64,000 nt of DNA, taken from NCBI RefSeq assembly GCF_037478305.1, contig NZ_JBBGAZ010000006.1, forward strand, positions 124,001 through 188,000. The letters run 5' to 3'. Each line of letters starts with the position of its first letter. Within the stretch, counting starts at the first letter, position 1. Positions 26,603 through 34,552 of this stretch are shown here, one piece after another. Origin of the DNA: Cognatishimia coralii (GTDB lineage Bacteria; Pseudomonadota; Alphaproteobacteria; Rhodobacterales; Rhodobacteraceae). The notes below the pieces were generated by a model, which saw only the letters and a program-made list of their open reading frames with translations, was not told the DNA's origin and searched no databases. The translations under genes and the position numbers were made by a program.

Positions 26603-27460
26603 CTAAGTGTTCGCGCGGGCGGCGATAATGGCGCCTCCTGTGATCAAAAGTGCTGCGGCACCAAGTGACCAGCTAGGTTCTGCAACCCCTGCGAGAATCA
26701 GCACGACGGTCGACAGCAGCGGTGCGGCATAAGAGCTGGTGCCCAAAAGCTGTATATCCCCCTGTTTGACCCCAATGTCCCAAACATAAAAGGCCGCGCC
26801 CACGGGGCCGAAGCCAAGGGCGAGCACCGAAACCCATCCAATTTGCGTTGTCGGCCATTGCGTCGTCTCTAGGCTCAGATGCAAGCCGAACGATAGCACT
26901 GCGCTGGCGAGGCAAAAGACGGCGACGGAGGCCGTTGGCACTGATCCCAGGCGTCGTGACAACACCGAATAGCTGGACCAAGTCAAAGCACAGGCGATGG
27001 CGAGAGCAAAGCCGGGCAGGTTCTCTGGTGAGAAATTTGCGCCGCCTCCGAGAATGATCAGAGCAGCTCCGGCAAACCCCAGCACACCTCCGAGCATATG
27101 GCCGCGGCGCAGGTGCTCTCCGGGCAAGAGGCCAGAGAAGAGCACAATCAAGAGCGGCCAGAGATAGGCAATGAGGCCTGCTTCGGCAGCGGGGGCGAGG
27201 CGGAGTGCCGAAAAATAGAGGGCGTGATAGCCAAAGATGCCCAGCGTGCCAAAGGCGTAAACGGTCCAGCGAATTTTTCGCAGCTGGCCAAGGCCTCCGT
27301 TAAAATGGGTCCAGATGAGGCCGAGGCCGCCGCCAATGCCAAAGCAGATTGCGTTCAGTTGCAAGGGCGGGACAGGCGCTGAGCCAACCGTGAAGAGCGC
27401 CAGAAAACTCCAGAGCAGCACGGCGATAAATCCAATTGCGGTGGCGCGTTGGCGGGTCAT
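26603..27460 (-). CDS. DMT-superfamily exporter (EamA domains, YddG-like)
   Basis: A 285-residue inner-membrane protein with about ten hydrophobic helices in two EamA repeats. The N-terminus MTRQRATAIGFIAVLLWS strongly resembles E. coli YddG, an exporter of aromatic amino acids, so a small hydrophobic amino acid or amine is a plausible substrate. It begins immediately after the stop of the LysR gene (TGA directly followed by ATG), so the regulator and transporter are one operon. Confidence 0.85.
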   Translation of the reverse strand: MTRQRATAIGFIAVLLWSFLALFTVGSAPVPPLQLNAICFGIGGGLGLIWTHFNGGLGQLRKIRWTVYAFGTLGIFGYHALYFSALRLAPAAEAGLIAYLWPLLIVLFSGLLPGEHLRRGHMLGGVLGFAGAALIILGGGANFSPENLPGFALAIACALTWSSYSVLSRRLGSVPTASVAVFCLASAVLSFGLHLSLETTQWPTTQIGWVSVLALGFGPVGAAFYVWDIGVKQGDIQLLGTSSYAAPLLSTVVLILAGVAEPSWSLGAAALLITGGAIIAARANT

Positions 27461-28399
27461 TCAAAGCTCCGTCACGGGGGTGATTTGCATGTCGCCCCAA
27501 ATATGCGCGGTCTTTTCGATTTCGGCGAGGTACCAATCCCTGAAATCGCGAATATGAGGTCGTTTTTCTGCCCCTTTCAGACAGACAAAGTGAAAGCGGG
27601 CGTCGGTCTCGATAGCTTGTTTGAAAGGGACAACGAGTCGGCCGTCGAGCACATCTTTGATCATCAATGGGCGGCGGCCCAAAACCACTCCAACGCCAGT
27701 GCAGGCGGCTTCGATGGCGTGATCTGCATTGGAAAACGTGATGGTGCGGCTGGGTGTGTAGTCGATACCGATCGATTTAAACCAATTGTTCCAATCGCAA
27801 GGCGGTGACAGGAATTCAATCGAGCTGTCCACAATCAGAGGCGCGTCTTTCAGGCTTTCGGGCGTTGGGTAATCTTCGGCCATGGCGGGCGTCATGGCGG
27901 GGGACATCCATTCCTTGCGGGCCGGTACGGAATAGAAATCTTCGCCACTGTCATAGCCAAAGCGTAGGGCCACATCGACTTGATCACGCCTGAGGTCGAT
28001 CCGCTTAAGGGTTGCTGAAATGCGCAGATCGATGTCCGGATGGCTGCGCGCAAAGTCCAGCAAACGGGGTGCGAGCCATTTGGCGGTAAGGGAAGGGCCT
28101 GCTGATACCGTAAGCGTGGTATCGTCGCTCAGACGGCGCGTTGAAGTCCAAGCTGCAATCAAGGCTTGAAACCCTTCGGTGGCCCCGGGTGCGAGGGTTT
28201 TGCCCGCGGGGGTCAGCTCTACGGCGCGGTTTAGACGGATGAACAGGGGCTGACCCAGATGCTCTTCCAGTGACTTGATCTGAAACGACAGCGCGGCTGG
28301 CGTCACATTCAATTCATCCGCGGCCTTGGCAAAAGACATATGGCGGGCGGCGGCCTCAAAGGCACGTAGGGCAGTTAAGGGGGGTAGGCGATCACTCAT
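27461..28399 (-). CDS. LysR-family transcriptional regulator (GcvA-like)
   Basis: A 312-residue DNA-binding regulator. The winged HTH is at residues ~8-65 (PLTALRAFEAAARHMSFAKA, then NVTPAALSFQIKSLEEHLGQ), followed by a periplasmic-binding-protein-type effector domain. The N-terminal pattern is that of the GcvA subfamily. It precedes the exporter gene in one operon and is divergent from the 53-residue gene at 28510, so it may control either. The inducer is unknown. Confidence 0.88.
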   Translation of the reverse strand: MSDRLPPLTALRAFEAAARHMSFAKAADELNVTPAALSFQIKSLEEHLGQPLFIRLNRAVELTPAGKTLAPGATEGFQALIAAWTSTRRLSDDTTLTVSAGPSLTAKWLAPRLLDFARSHPDIDLRISATLKRIDLRRDQVDVALRFGYDSGEDFYSVPARKEWMSPAMTPAMAEDYPTPESLKDAPLIVDSSIEFLSPPCDWNNWFKSIGIDYTPSRTITFSNADHAIEAACTGVGVVLGRRPLMIKDVLDGRLVVPFKQAIETDARFHFVCLKGAEKRPHIRDFRDWYLAEIEKTAHIWGDMQITPVTEL

Positions 28400-28509
28400 G
28401 TCAGTTAAATAAAACTAAATTGAAGCTATGAGAAGTCTCGTTTGTCACCATATCTGGAAAGGCGCATATTGGCATCAGTTCAGAAATGCTTAGCCCAAAG
28501 GAGGCCGAA

Positions 28510-28671
28510 ATGATTGAGACAGCAACCACTCCCCGCCAGCGTCAGGCCTTTGACGCAGCCCATGAAGCGCGTGGCGCAGTGTTGCGTGATGGGTTGCGCT
28601 GGGTTTTCTCTCACCTCTATGTGCCGCTGCGTTTTGATGCGTTCAGAACACTTACGGCACCGTCCCGCTGA
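28510..28671 (+). CDS. Small hypothetical protein (53 residues) divergent from LysR gene
   Basis: AAAGGAGG lies 5 bases before ATG 28510, an excellent ribosome binding site. The product starts MIETATTPRQRQAFDAAHEA, continues RGAVLRDGLRWVFSHLYV and ends in TLTAPSR. It is basic/amphipathic with one short hydrophobic patch and no recognised domain. Its position opposite the LysR regulator and before a terminator (28703) makes a real, possibly regulated, gene likely. Confidence 0.6.
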   Translation: MIETATTPRQRQAFDAAHEARGAVLRDGLRWVFSHLYVPLRFDAFRTLTAPSR

Positions 28672-28702
28672 CCCTTTCCACCAAGGGACTTACGAGACGC
28701 AA

Positions 28703-28737
28703 AAAGGGCTGGTCGCAGGACCAGCCCTTTCGTTTTT
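28703..28737. terminator. Bidirectional intrinsic terminator
   Basis: AAAGGGCTGGTC (28703-28714), loop GCAG, GACCAGCCCTTT (28719-28730): a perfect 12-bp stem. On the plus strand CGTTTTT follows; on the minus strand five Ts follow the stem. It serves the small gene at 28510 and the convergent phaB. Confidence 0.92.
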
Positions 28738-28753
28738 CGGTCTGAAAACCGGC

Positions 28754-29476
28754 TTAGACGAAGAATTGTGCGCCGTTTGCAGAGATTGTAGAGCCATTGA
28801 CAAAGCCCGCGTCATCAGACGCCAGGAAGGCCACGCAGCGCGCGATCTCTTCTGGCTCGCCCAAACGGCCCGCTGGGATCTGAGCGATGATGGATTCGCG
28901 CACCTTCTCAGGGACCGCCATAACCATTTCGGTCGCGATATAGCCCGGGCAGACTGCGTTGGCGGTGATGCCCGCACGTGCGCCTTCTTGCGCCAAGGAT
29001 TTCACGATACCCAGATCGCCCGCCTTAGTCGCTGCATAGTTGACCTGTGCGAACTGACCTTTCTGACCGTTGATCGAAGAGATCACGACGATGCGGCCGA
29101 ACTTGCGCTCGCGCATGCCTGGCCAGACAGGGTGGATCGTGTTGAACACGCCGGTCAGGTTGGTGTTGATCACGTCGTTCCACATGTCTGGTGTCATCTT
29201 GTGGAATGGTGCGTCGCGGGTGATGCCAGCGTTTGCGACCACGATGTCGATCGGGCCGAGGTCTGCTTCGACCTGAGCGATGCCTGCTGCAGAGGCCTCG
29301 TAGTCAGCAACGTTCCATTTATACGTCTTGATGCCGGTTTCAGCGGTGAATGCCGCTGCTTTTTCGTCGTTGCCAGCGTAGGTTGCTGCGACGGTGCAGC
29401 CCTGTGCTTGCAATGCTTTAGAGATCGCTTCGCCGATGCCGCGGGAGCCGCCGGTGACAAGTGCAACTCTTCCCAT
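28754..29476 (-). CDS. phaB: Acetoacetyl-CoA reductase PhaB
   Basis: A 240-residue short-chain dehydrogenase making (R)-3-hydroxybutyryl-CoA from acetoacetyl-CoA with NADPH. The cofactor loop is VALVTGGSRGIGEAI; NAGI follows, and the catalytic residues Ser134, Tyr147 and Lys151 are in SSINGQKGQFAQVNYAATKAG. The NAG and C-terminal regions match PhaB more closely than FabG. It feeds both polyhydroxybutyrate synthesis and the ethylmalonyl-CoA pathway, other genes of which lie at 53-64 kb. It is 183 bases downstream of phaA with a terminator between them. Confidence 0.94.
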   Translation of the reverse strand: MGRVALVTGGSRGIGEAISKALQAQGCTVAATYAGNDEKAAAFTAETGIKTYKWNVADYEASAAGIAQVEADLGPIDIVVANAGITRDAPFHKMTPDMWNDVINTNLTGVFNTIHPVWPGMRERKFGRIVVISSINGQKGQFAQVNYAATKAGDLGIVKSLAQEGARAGITANAVCPGYIATEMVMAVPEKVRESIIAQIPAGRLGEPEEIARCVAFLASDDAGFVNGSTISANGAQFFV

Positions 29477-29603
29477 GATAGTCCTCCAGTAGTCTTTACT
29501 TGGTAATGCTGTTACAATTTGGGTTCAGGATTTGCAATATTATTTCGTGACAAATCCGTGTGTGACGCGGTGTTTCGCAACACCCGCAGGTCCTGTTGGT
29601 ATT

Positions 29604-29632
29604 AAAAAAGGCGCCCCCGTTCGGGAGCGCCT
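29604..29632 (-). terminator. Rho-independent terminator after phaA
   Basis: Read on the minus strand: AGGCGCTCCCG-AA-CGGGGGCGCCT followed by six Ts. The stem has one T-G wobble. It lies 28 bases after the phaA stop and separates phaA from phaB. Confidence 0.88.
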
Positions 29633-29659
29633 GATATGTGTGCATTCTGCACATTGTAC

Positions 29660-30838
29660 TTAAGGGCGCTCAACGCAGAGGGCGACGCCCATGCCGCCGC
29701 CGATGCAGAGCGTGGCGAGGCCTTTTTTCGCGTCGCGGCGCTTCATTTCAAACAGCAGAGTGTTCAGAACGCGGCAACCGGATGCGCCGATTGGGTGACC
29801 AATTGCAATCGCGCCGCCGTTGACGTTCACGATGGATGGATCCCAGCCCATGTCTTTGTTCACAGCGCAGGCTTGCGCAGCAAAGGCTTCGTTTGCTTCG
29901 ACCAGATCCAGATCGGAGACAGACCAGCCTGCTTTGTCCAGCGCCTTGCGGGACGCATAGATCGGGCCAACACCCATGACGGATGGGTCCAGACCTGCGG
30001 TCGCGTAAGATGCGATGCGGGCCAGCGGTTCGATGCCGCGCTTTTCGGCTTCGTCTGCGGACATCAGCAACGCTGCGGCTGCGCCGTCGTTGAGACCAGA
30101 GGCGTTTGCCGCTGTCACGGTACCGCCGTCACGCACGAATGCTGGGCGCAGTTTCTGCATGCTTTCGATGGTCGCGCCGTGGCGGATGTATTCATCTTTG
30201 TCGACCACGATGTCGCCCTTGCGGGTTTTCACAGTGAAGGGTGTGATCTCATCGTCGAACTTGCCGGCCTTCTGTGCGGCTTCGGCTTTGTTCTGGGATG
30301 CCAGAGCAAATTCGTCCTGCATGTCGCGCGAAATCTGCCACTGTTCAGCAACGTTTTCAGCGGTCTGACCCATGTGATAGCCGTTGAAAGCATCCCACAG
30401 ACCGTCGCGGATCATAGAGTCGATGTATTTCATGTCGCCCATTTTGTGACCTGCACGCAGGTGTGCCACATGGGGAGAGAGGGTCATGTTTTCTTGACCG
30501 CCGGCCGCGACGATGGAGGCATCACCCAGTTGGATGTGCTGAGCGGCCAGAGCGACCGCGCGCAAGCCAGAGCCGCACACTTGGTTGATGCCCCAGGCAG
30601 AGCTTTCTTTTGGCAGGCCTGCATTGATATGCGCTTGGCGAGCTGGGTTTTGGCCCTGACCTGCGGTCAGAACTTGGCCAAGAATGGTTTCAGAAACCTC
30701 TTCTTTGGCGACGCCCGCGCGCTCTACGACGGCTTCGAGGACAGTTGCACCCAAGTCGTGGGCCGCGGTGTTGGCAAAAGACCCACCGAAAGACCCGACA
30801 GCGGTACGGGCGGCGGATGCGATAACTACATTTGTCAT
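29660..30838 (-). CDS. phaA: Acetyl-CoA C-acetyltransferase PhaA (beta-ketothiolase)
   Basis: A 392-residue biosynthetic thiolase condensing two acetyl-CoA to acetoacetyl-CoA. The nucleophile Cys88 is in NQVCGSGLRAVALA, the second conserved region is NVNGGAIAIGHPIGASG (catalytic His), and the third CIGGGMGVALCVE contains the second catalytic Cys. ATG 30838 is used as the family start (MTNVVIASAARTAVGSFGGS). Upstream lie TGC-rich palindromes that may bind PhaR. Terminated before phaB. Confidence 0.95.
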   Translation of the reverse strand: MTNVVIASAARTAVGSFGGSFANTAAHDLGATVLEAVVERAGVAKEEVSETILGQVLTAGQGQNPARQAHINAGLPKESSAWGINQVCGSGLRAVALAAQHIQLGDASIVAAGGQENMTLSPHVAHLRAGHKMGDMKYIDSMIRDGLWDAFNGYHMGQTAENVAEQWQISRDMQDEFALASQNKAEAAQKAGKFDDEITPFTVKTRKGDIVVDKDEYIRHGATIESMQKLRPAFVRDGGTVTAANASGLNDGAAAALLMSADEAEKRGIEPLARIASYATAGLDPSVMGVGPIYASRKALDKAGWSVSDLDLVEANEAFAAQACAVNKDMGWDPSIVNVNGGAIAIGHPIGASGCRVLNTLLFEMKRRDAKKGLATLCIGGGMGVALCVERP

Positions 30839-30900
30839 GTGATCTCCCTCAAATGCATTCGTCGATGAGGCTGCATGGCAAAAGTAGTGCCCAAAGCTTA

Positions 30901-30946
30901 TGCAGCGCTGCAGCAATTGCTTATAAGATTTGCCGCATTGCGGCAA
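30901..30946. promoter_or_regulatory. TGC-rich palindromes upstream of phaA
   Basis: TGCAGCGCTGCA (30901-30912) is a perfect 12-bp palindrome, and TTGCCGC-ATT-GCGGCAA (30930-30946) is a perfect 7-bp inverted repeat. They lie 63-108 bases upstream of the phaA start. PhaR of Paracoccus and Rhodobacter is known to bind TGC-rich pseudo-palindromes at pha promoters, so these are candidate PhaR sites. Confidence 0.45.
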
Positions 30947-30997
30947 GCGATGCAATGTCGCGGGTAGTATTACTTATGGGAGTTGGCGTGTTTTCAA

Positions 30998-31831
30998 TTA
31001 AGCCATCGTAGGGGAGGGCTGCACCGGATCCCAGGGTGGAGAAACGGTTGGCGCAGAGAAATAGAAACCTTGAAGATAGCTGAATCCGAGGCTTCTCATC
31101 ATGCGCGCTTCTAATTCAGATTCAACTTTCGTCGCGACGCTATGAATACCCAAACGTCCCAACATGGTCGCGACTGTATTTGCGAGGATTTGCTTTTCCT
31201 GGCTTTCGTGGACCCGCTGCGTGTAGCTGCCATCCAGCTTCACAAACTCAAAATACCGGTCGTACAATATCTTAAATGACGTATGCTGAGAGCCATAGTC
31301 GTCCAAACAGAATGACACGCCGCGATTTTGCAGGTCCGGCATGAAATCCGCGACGAGTTCTGGCATTTCGACGACCGAACCCTCTGAAATTTCGAGGATA
31401 AGTCGTTTGTTGATATCTGGATAGACGCGCAGCGCGTTGTTCAGAGTATCCATCCAAGGGCGATATCCGATCGAGCGCGCCGACATGTTGACCGACAAAC
31501 AGAGGTTCGGGTGTTTGACCAGACGCTCCAAGCTGAGTTTAAGCGCAAGGCGGTCAAGCTCTCGCGCGATTTCGCCATGCTGAACGAAGGGTAGAAATTG
31601 CGCGGCCGGGATGATGCGGCCGGTTTCATCTAGAACCCTGATGAGGCTTTCATAAAAACTGGGCTGCTTCGGGTTTTTTCGCCCAAAGATTGGCTGAAAA
31701 GCCAGCGTGACTTCTTGATGGAAGACGGCCGCTCGCACCATTTCAAGAATGGACATGTCGCGAAGCTTCACCGCTTCGTCCAGAGGGTTGCTGAGCCTTT
31801 CGGCCCTGAATGCCTTGGTTCGGATATCCAT
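30998..31831 (-). CDS. Stand-alone EAL domain protein
   Basis: A 277-residue soluble protein consisting of one EAL domain (cyclic di-GMP phosphodiesterase family) with no GGDEF, PAS or membrane segment. The EAL motif is ESLIR (Glu61). Other expected metal ligands are present: Asn115 in SVNMSA, Glu147 in LILEISE, Asp177-Asp178 in DDYG, Lys198 in VKLDGS, Glu237 and Gln254 in LQGFYF. AEGVET is altered to ATKVES. It could still be active, or be a regulator. ATG 31831 has AAAGGAGG upstream; a start 10 codons earlier lacks one. Confidence 0.8.
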   Translation of the reverse strand: MDIRTKAFRAERLSNPLDEAVKLRDMSILEMVRAAVFHQEVTLAFQPIFGRKNPKQPSFYESLIRVLDETGRIIPAAQFLPFVQHGEIARELDRLALKLSLERLVKHPNLCLSVNMSARSIGYRPWMDTLNNALRVYPDINKRLILEISEGSVVEMPELVADFMPDLQNRGVSFCLDDYGSQHTSFKILYDRYFEFVKLDGSYTQRVHESQEKQILANTVATMLGRLGIHSVATKVESELEARMMRSLGFSYLQGFYFSAPTVSPPWDPVQPSPTMA

Positions 31832-31899
31832 CACTGCCTCCTTTGTCGCAAAAGGAAGCATTCAGCGAATCTCTGAAGATCCGGTTAAGTCAAAGCGAT

Positions 31900-32466
31900 T
31901 CAGCTGCCCTCGGCACCGGCGCCGATCAATGTAGACAGCACAGCCTTCGCACTGTCGCTTGACCAATCCGCATCGCCTTGCAGTCGCGCGATCTCACGGC
32001 CTTCGGGATCAATGATCACAGTTACGGGCAGACCAAAGACGCTCATGTCCCGCGCGACATCCATTTTCGGATCGCGATGTTTGGGCAGGTTGTCGACCTC
32101 GATATCCTTGAAGAACTTGTCGATCGCGACGGGCATGTTGCGCCCTGTTGCGATGGTCACGACCTCGAAATCATCACCGCCCAATTCTGTTTGCAGCTCT
32201 GACAACATCGGCATTTCTTTGCGGCATGGAGCACACCATGTGGCCCAGAAGTTCAAAAGCACATGTTTGCCTTCGAGGGCGTCCAAGGTCATGTCGCCCT
32301 CGGCTGTCACAAAGGTCGCGTCACTGATGTCGCGGGCCTCGTTGTGAAAGACGAGCTTCTTCATGTCGCCTTCACGCAGGCCATTCGCGGTTTCGATATC
32401 TGCGAAAGCTGTATTTGCGCTTAGGGCCAAGGCCATATAAAGCACGCTAGAACGTAAAATACCCAT
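31900..32466 (-). CDS. TlpA/ResA-like periplasmic thioredoxin
   Basis: A 188-residue exported thiol-disulfide protein. Signal peptide about residues 1-22 (ALSANTAFA), thioredoxin fold with the redox motif NFWATWCAPCRKEM (Cys78, Cys81) and the cis-Pro region VFGLPVTVIIDPEGR. Family members reduce apocytochrome c or oxidase copper sites. It is transcribed away from argH across a 21-base gap and is not obviously part of a cytochrome maturation cluster. Confidence 0.88.
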   Translation of the reverse strand: MGILRSSVLYMALALSANTAFADIETANGLREGDMKKLVFHNEARDISDATFVTAEGDMTLDALEGKHVLLNFWATWCAPCRKEMPMLSELQTELGGDDFEVVTIATGRNMPVAIDKFFKDIEVDNLPKHRDPKMDVARDMSVFGLPVTVIIDPEGREIARLQGDADWSSDSAKAVLSTLIGAGAEGS

Positions 32467-32487
32467 AGATCCTCCAAGGGCGACGAC

Positions 32488-33879
32488 ATGACTGACAAGA
32501 CCTCGAACCAGATGTGGGGCGGCCGTTTCGCCGCTGGACCTGACGCGATCATGGAGGCGATCAATGCCTCGATCGGGTTCGATCAGCGGATGGCGGCGCA
32601 GGATATTGCCGGTTCAAGGGCCCACGCGGCGATGCTGGCCAAGGCGGGCATCATTACGGATAGTGATGCCGAGGCCATTCGGGAAGGGCTGCTCACGGTC
32701 TTGTCAGAGATTGATAGCGGAAGTTTCAATTTTTCTACGGCTTTGGAAGACATTCACATGAATGTCGAGGCGCGGCTGAAAGAAATCATCGGAGAGCCCG
32801 CAGGGCGTTTGCACACAGGTCGGTCGCGGAACGATCAGGTCGCGACGGACTTTAAATTGTGGGTGCGGGATCAGTTGGATGCCACCGACGGGGCGCTCGT
32901 CGCTCTTATTAAAGCGCTTCTTGCTCAGGCAGAGCAGGGCGCGGATTGGGTGATGCCGGGGTTCACGCATTTGCAGACAGCGCAGCCGGTGACTTGGGGC
33001 CATCACATGATGGCCTATGTGGAGATGTTCGGCCGCGACCTCAGCCGCATCCGCGATGCGCGCAAGCGGATGAACGAATCGCCTCTGGGCGCGGCGGCGC
33101 TGGCGGGCACGTCTTTCCCGATTGATCGGGATATGACCGCAGAGGCGCTGGGCTTTGATCGCCCGGCCGCGAATTCGCTGGATGCAGTGGCGGATCGTGA
33201 CTTCGCACTAGAATTCCTAGGAGCGGCCTCGATTTGCGCGATGCACCTCAGCCGTCTTTCCGAGGAACTGGTGATCTGGTCTTCGGCGCAGTTCCGTTTT
33301 GTGACCCTGTCGGATCGATTCTCCACGGGCTCTTCGATCATGCCACAGAAGAAGAACCCCGATGCAGCGGAATTGATCCGGGCCAAAGTGGGCCGGATCT
33401 TTGGCGCGAATACGGGCCTGATGATGGTCATGAAGGGTCTGCCTTTGACCTATTCCAAAGACATGCAGGAAGACAAAGAGCAGGTCTTTGATGCGGCCGA
33501 CAACCTGATGCTGGCCCTGGCCGCGATGGAAGGTATGGTCAAAGACATGACCGGCAACCGCGAGAGCCTTGCGGCTGCGGCGGGCAGCGGATTCTCGACC
33601 GCAACCGATCTGGCCGATTGGTGCGTGCGCGCGCTGAATATGCCGTTCCGCGATGCGCACCATGTCACGGGGTCTCTGGTGGCGATGGCGGAATCTCGCG
33701 GCTGTGATTTGCCGGATCTTTCCCTTGAGGATATGCAATCGGTACATTGTGACATAACTGACGACGTCTTTAGCGTTCTGACTGTGGAAAATTCCGTGGC
33801 CTCGCGCACCTCATACGGGGGCACCGCGCCAAGCCAGGTTCGCAGCCAGATCGCTCGCTGGAAGGACATATTGGCATGA
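32488..33879 (+). CDS. argH: Argininosuccinate lyase
   Basis: A 463-residue tetrameric enzyme of arginine synthesis splitting argininosuccinate to arginine and fumarate. The superfamily signature is GSSIMPQKKNPDAAELIRAK; HTGRSRNDQVATDFKLWVRD and TRLHTGR-like residues bind substrate. Length is normal. It overlaps the following lipoprotein gene by ATGA, a coupling I recall as common in Rhodobacteraceae. Confidence 0.97.
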   Translation: MTDKTSNQMWGGRFAAGPDAIMEAINASIGFDQRMAAQDIAGSRAHAAMLAKAGIITDSDAEAIREGLLTVLSEIDSGSFNFSTALEDIHMNVEARLKEIIGEPAGRLHTGRSRNDQVATDFKLWVRDQLDATDGALVALIKALLAQAEQGADWVMPGFTHLQTAQPVTWGHHMMAYVEMFGRDLSRIRDARKRMNESPLGAAALAGTSFPIDRDMTAEALGFDRPAANSLDAVADRDFALEFLGAASICAMHLSRLSEELVIWSSAQFRFVTLSDRFSTGSSIMPQKKNPDAAELIRAKVGRIFGANTGLMMVMKGLPLTYSKDMQEDKEQVFDAADNLMLALAAMEGMVKDMTGNRESLAAAAGSGFSTATDLADWCVRALNMPFRDAHHVTGSLVAMAESRGCDLPDLSLEDMQSVHCDITDDVFSVLTVENSVASRTSYGGTAPSQVRSQIARWKDILA

Positions 33880-34049
33880 GAGTGATCGCGGCCCTGACCA
33901 CATTAGCATTCCTCGCCGCTTGCGGCGTGGACGGCGCGCCTTTGCGCCCAAGCGCGAATGTTGGGATCGGGATCGGATCCAATGGTGTCAGCCTTGGCGG
34001 TAAGGCAAGCGTCGGCAAGGGGCCGGTGACTGTCTCGGTTGGGCTTTAA
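33876..34049 (+). CDS. Small lipoprotein coupled to argH (57 residues)
   Basis: ATG 33876 overlaps the argH stop. The product has a signal peptide with lipobox AFLAAC (Cys16) and a short Gly/Ser/Val-rich mature part (SANVGIGIGSNGVSLGG, then KASVGKGPVTVSVGL) ending at TAA 34047-34049. The repeating GIGIGSNGVSLGG pattern suggests a small beta-structured outer-membrane lipoprotein. Function unknown. Confidence 0.75.
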   Translation: MRVIAALTTLAFLAACGVDGAPLRPSANVGIGIGSNGVSLGGKASVGKGPVTVSVGL

Positions 34050-34120
34050 GTCGCGAAAACTTCCCCTTGCTTGACGGCTTTGCCTTTTGTCTCATGTTCT
34101 GAGCAAAAGGGAGGACCTCA

Positions 34121-34462
34121 ATGCGGGATCGTTTCACATTTATGGGTGTCATCTTTTTGGGTCTCGCCATTTGGGGCGCGATCCATCCGATGGCTTATTT
34201 CCTGAGCTGGTTTGAGGAACATGGCTACGACCTGAGCCTCATGATTGATGCGTGGTATGTGAATGATGCGACGTCGGGGCTGGTCTGGGACCTGACGATT
34301 GCGGCGATTGCGTTGACGGTTTGGATTTTAGCGGAATGCATCTACGAGCGCCGCTGGCTTGGCCTCTTGGCGATTCCCGCGACATTCATGATCGGGGTCA
34401 GCTGTGGCTTGCCGCTCTTCCTGTTTCTGCGCGGCCCGCGGCAGGCAGGCCTTAGATTCTGA
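34121..34462 (+). CDS. DUF2834 family membrane protein
   Basis: A 113-residue protein with three hydrophobic helices (about residues 8-29, 56-77 and 80-102). The pattern NDATSGLVWDLTIAAIALTVW, ending with ERRWLGLLAI, fits DUF2834. Function unknown. A strong AGGGAGGA ribosome site precedes the ATG. A dispersed element overlaps its stop. Confidence 0.75.
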   Translation: MRDRFTFMGVIFLGLAIWGAIHPMAYFLSWFEEHGYDLSLMIDAWYVNDATSGLVWDLTIAAIALTVWILAECIYERRWLGLLAIPATFMIGVSCGLPLFLFLRGPRQAGLRF

Positions 34463-34483
34463 GTATTTTGGGCAAGATGAATG
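34461..34483 (+). repeat. Copy of dispersed 3'-end element (GAGTATTTTGGGCAAGATGA)
   Basis: GAGTATTTTGGGCAAGATGA plus ATG, starting inside the DUF2834 stop codon. One mismatch to the copy at 26248. Confidence 0.6.
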
Positions 34484-34552
34484 CCCTTTGATTGCAAGCG
34501 CTCTCGCTTCTGCCTATGAGAGGCGAAACTGTTTTGATGCGAGGGCGCTGGC

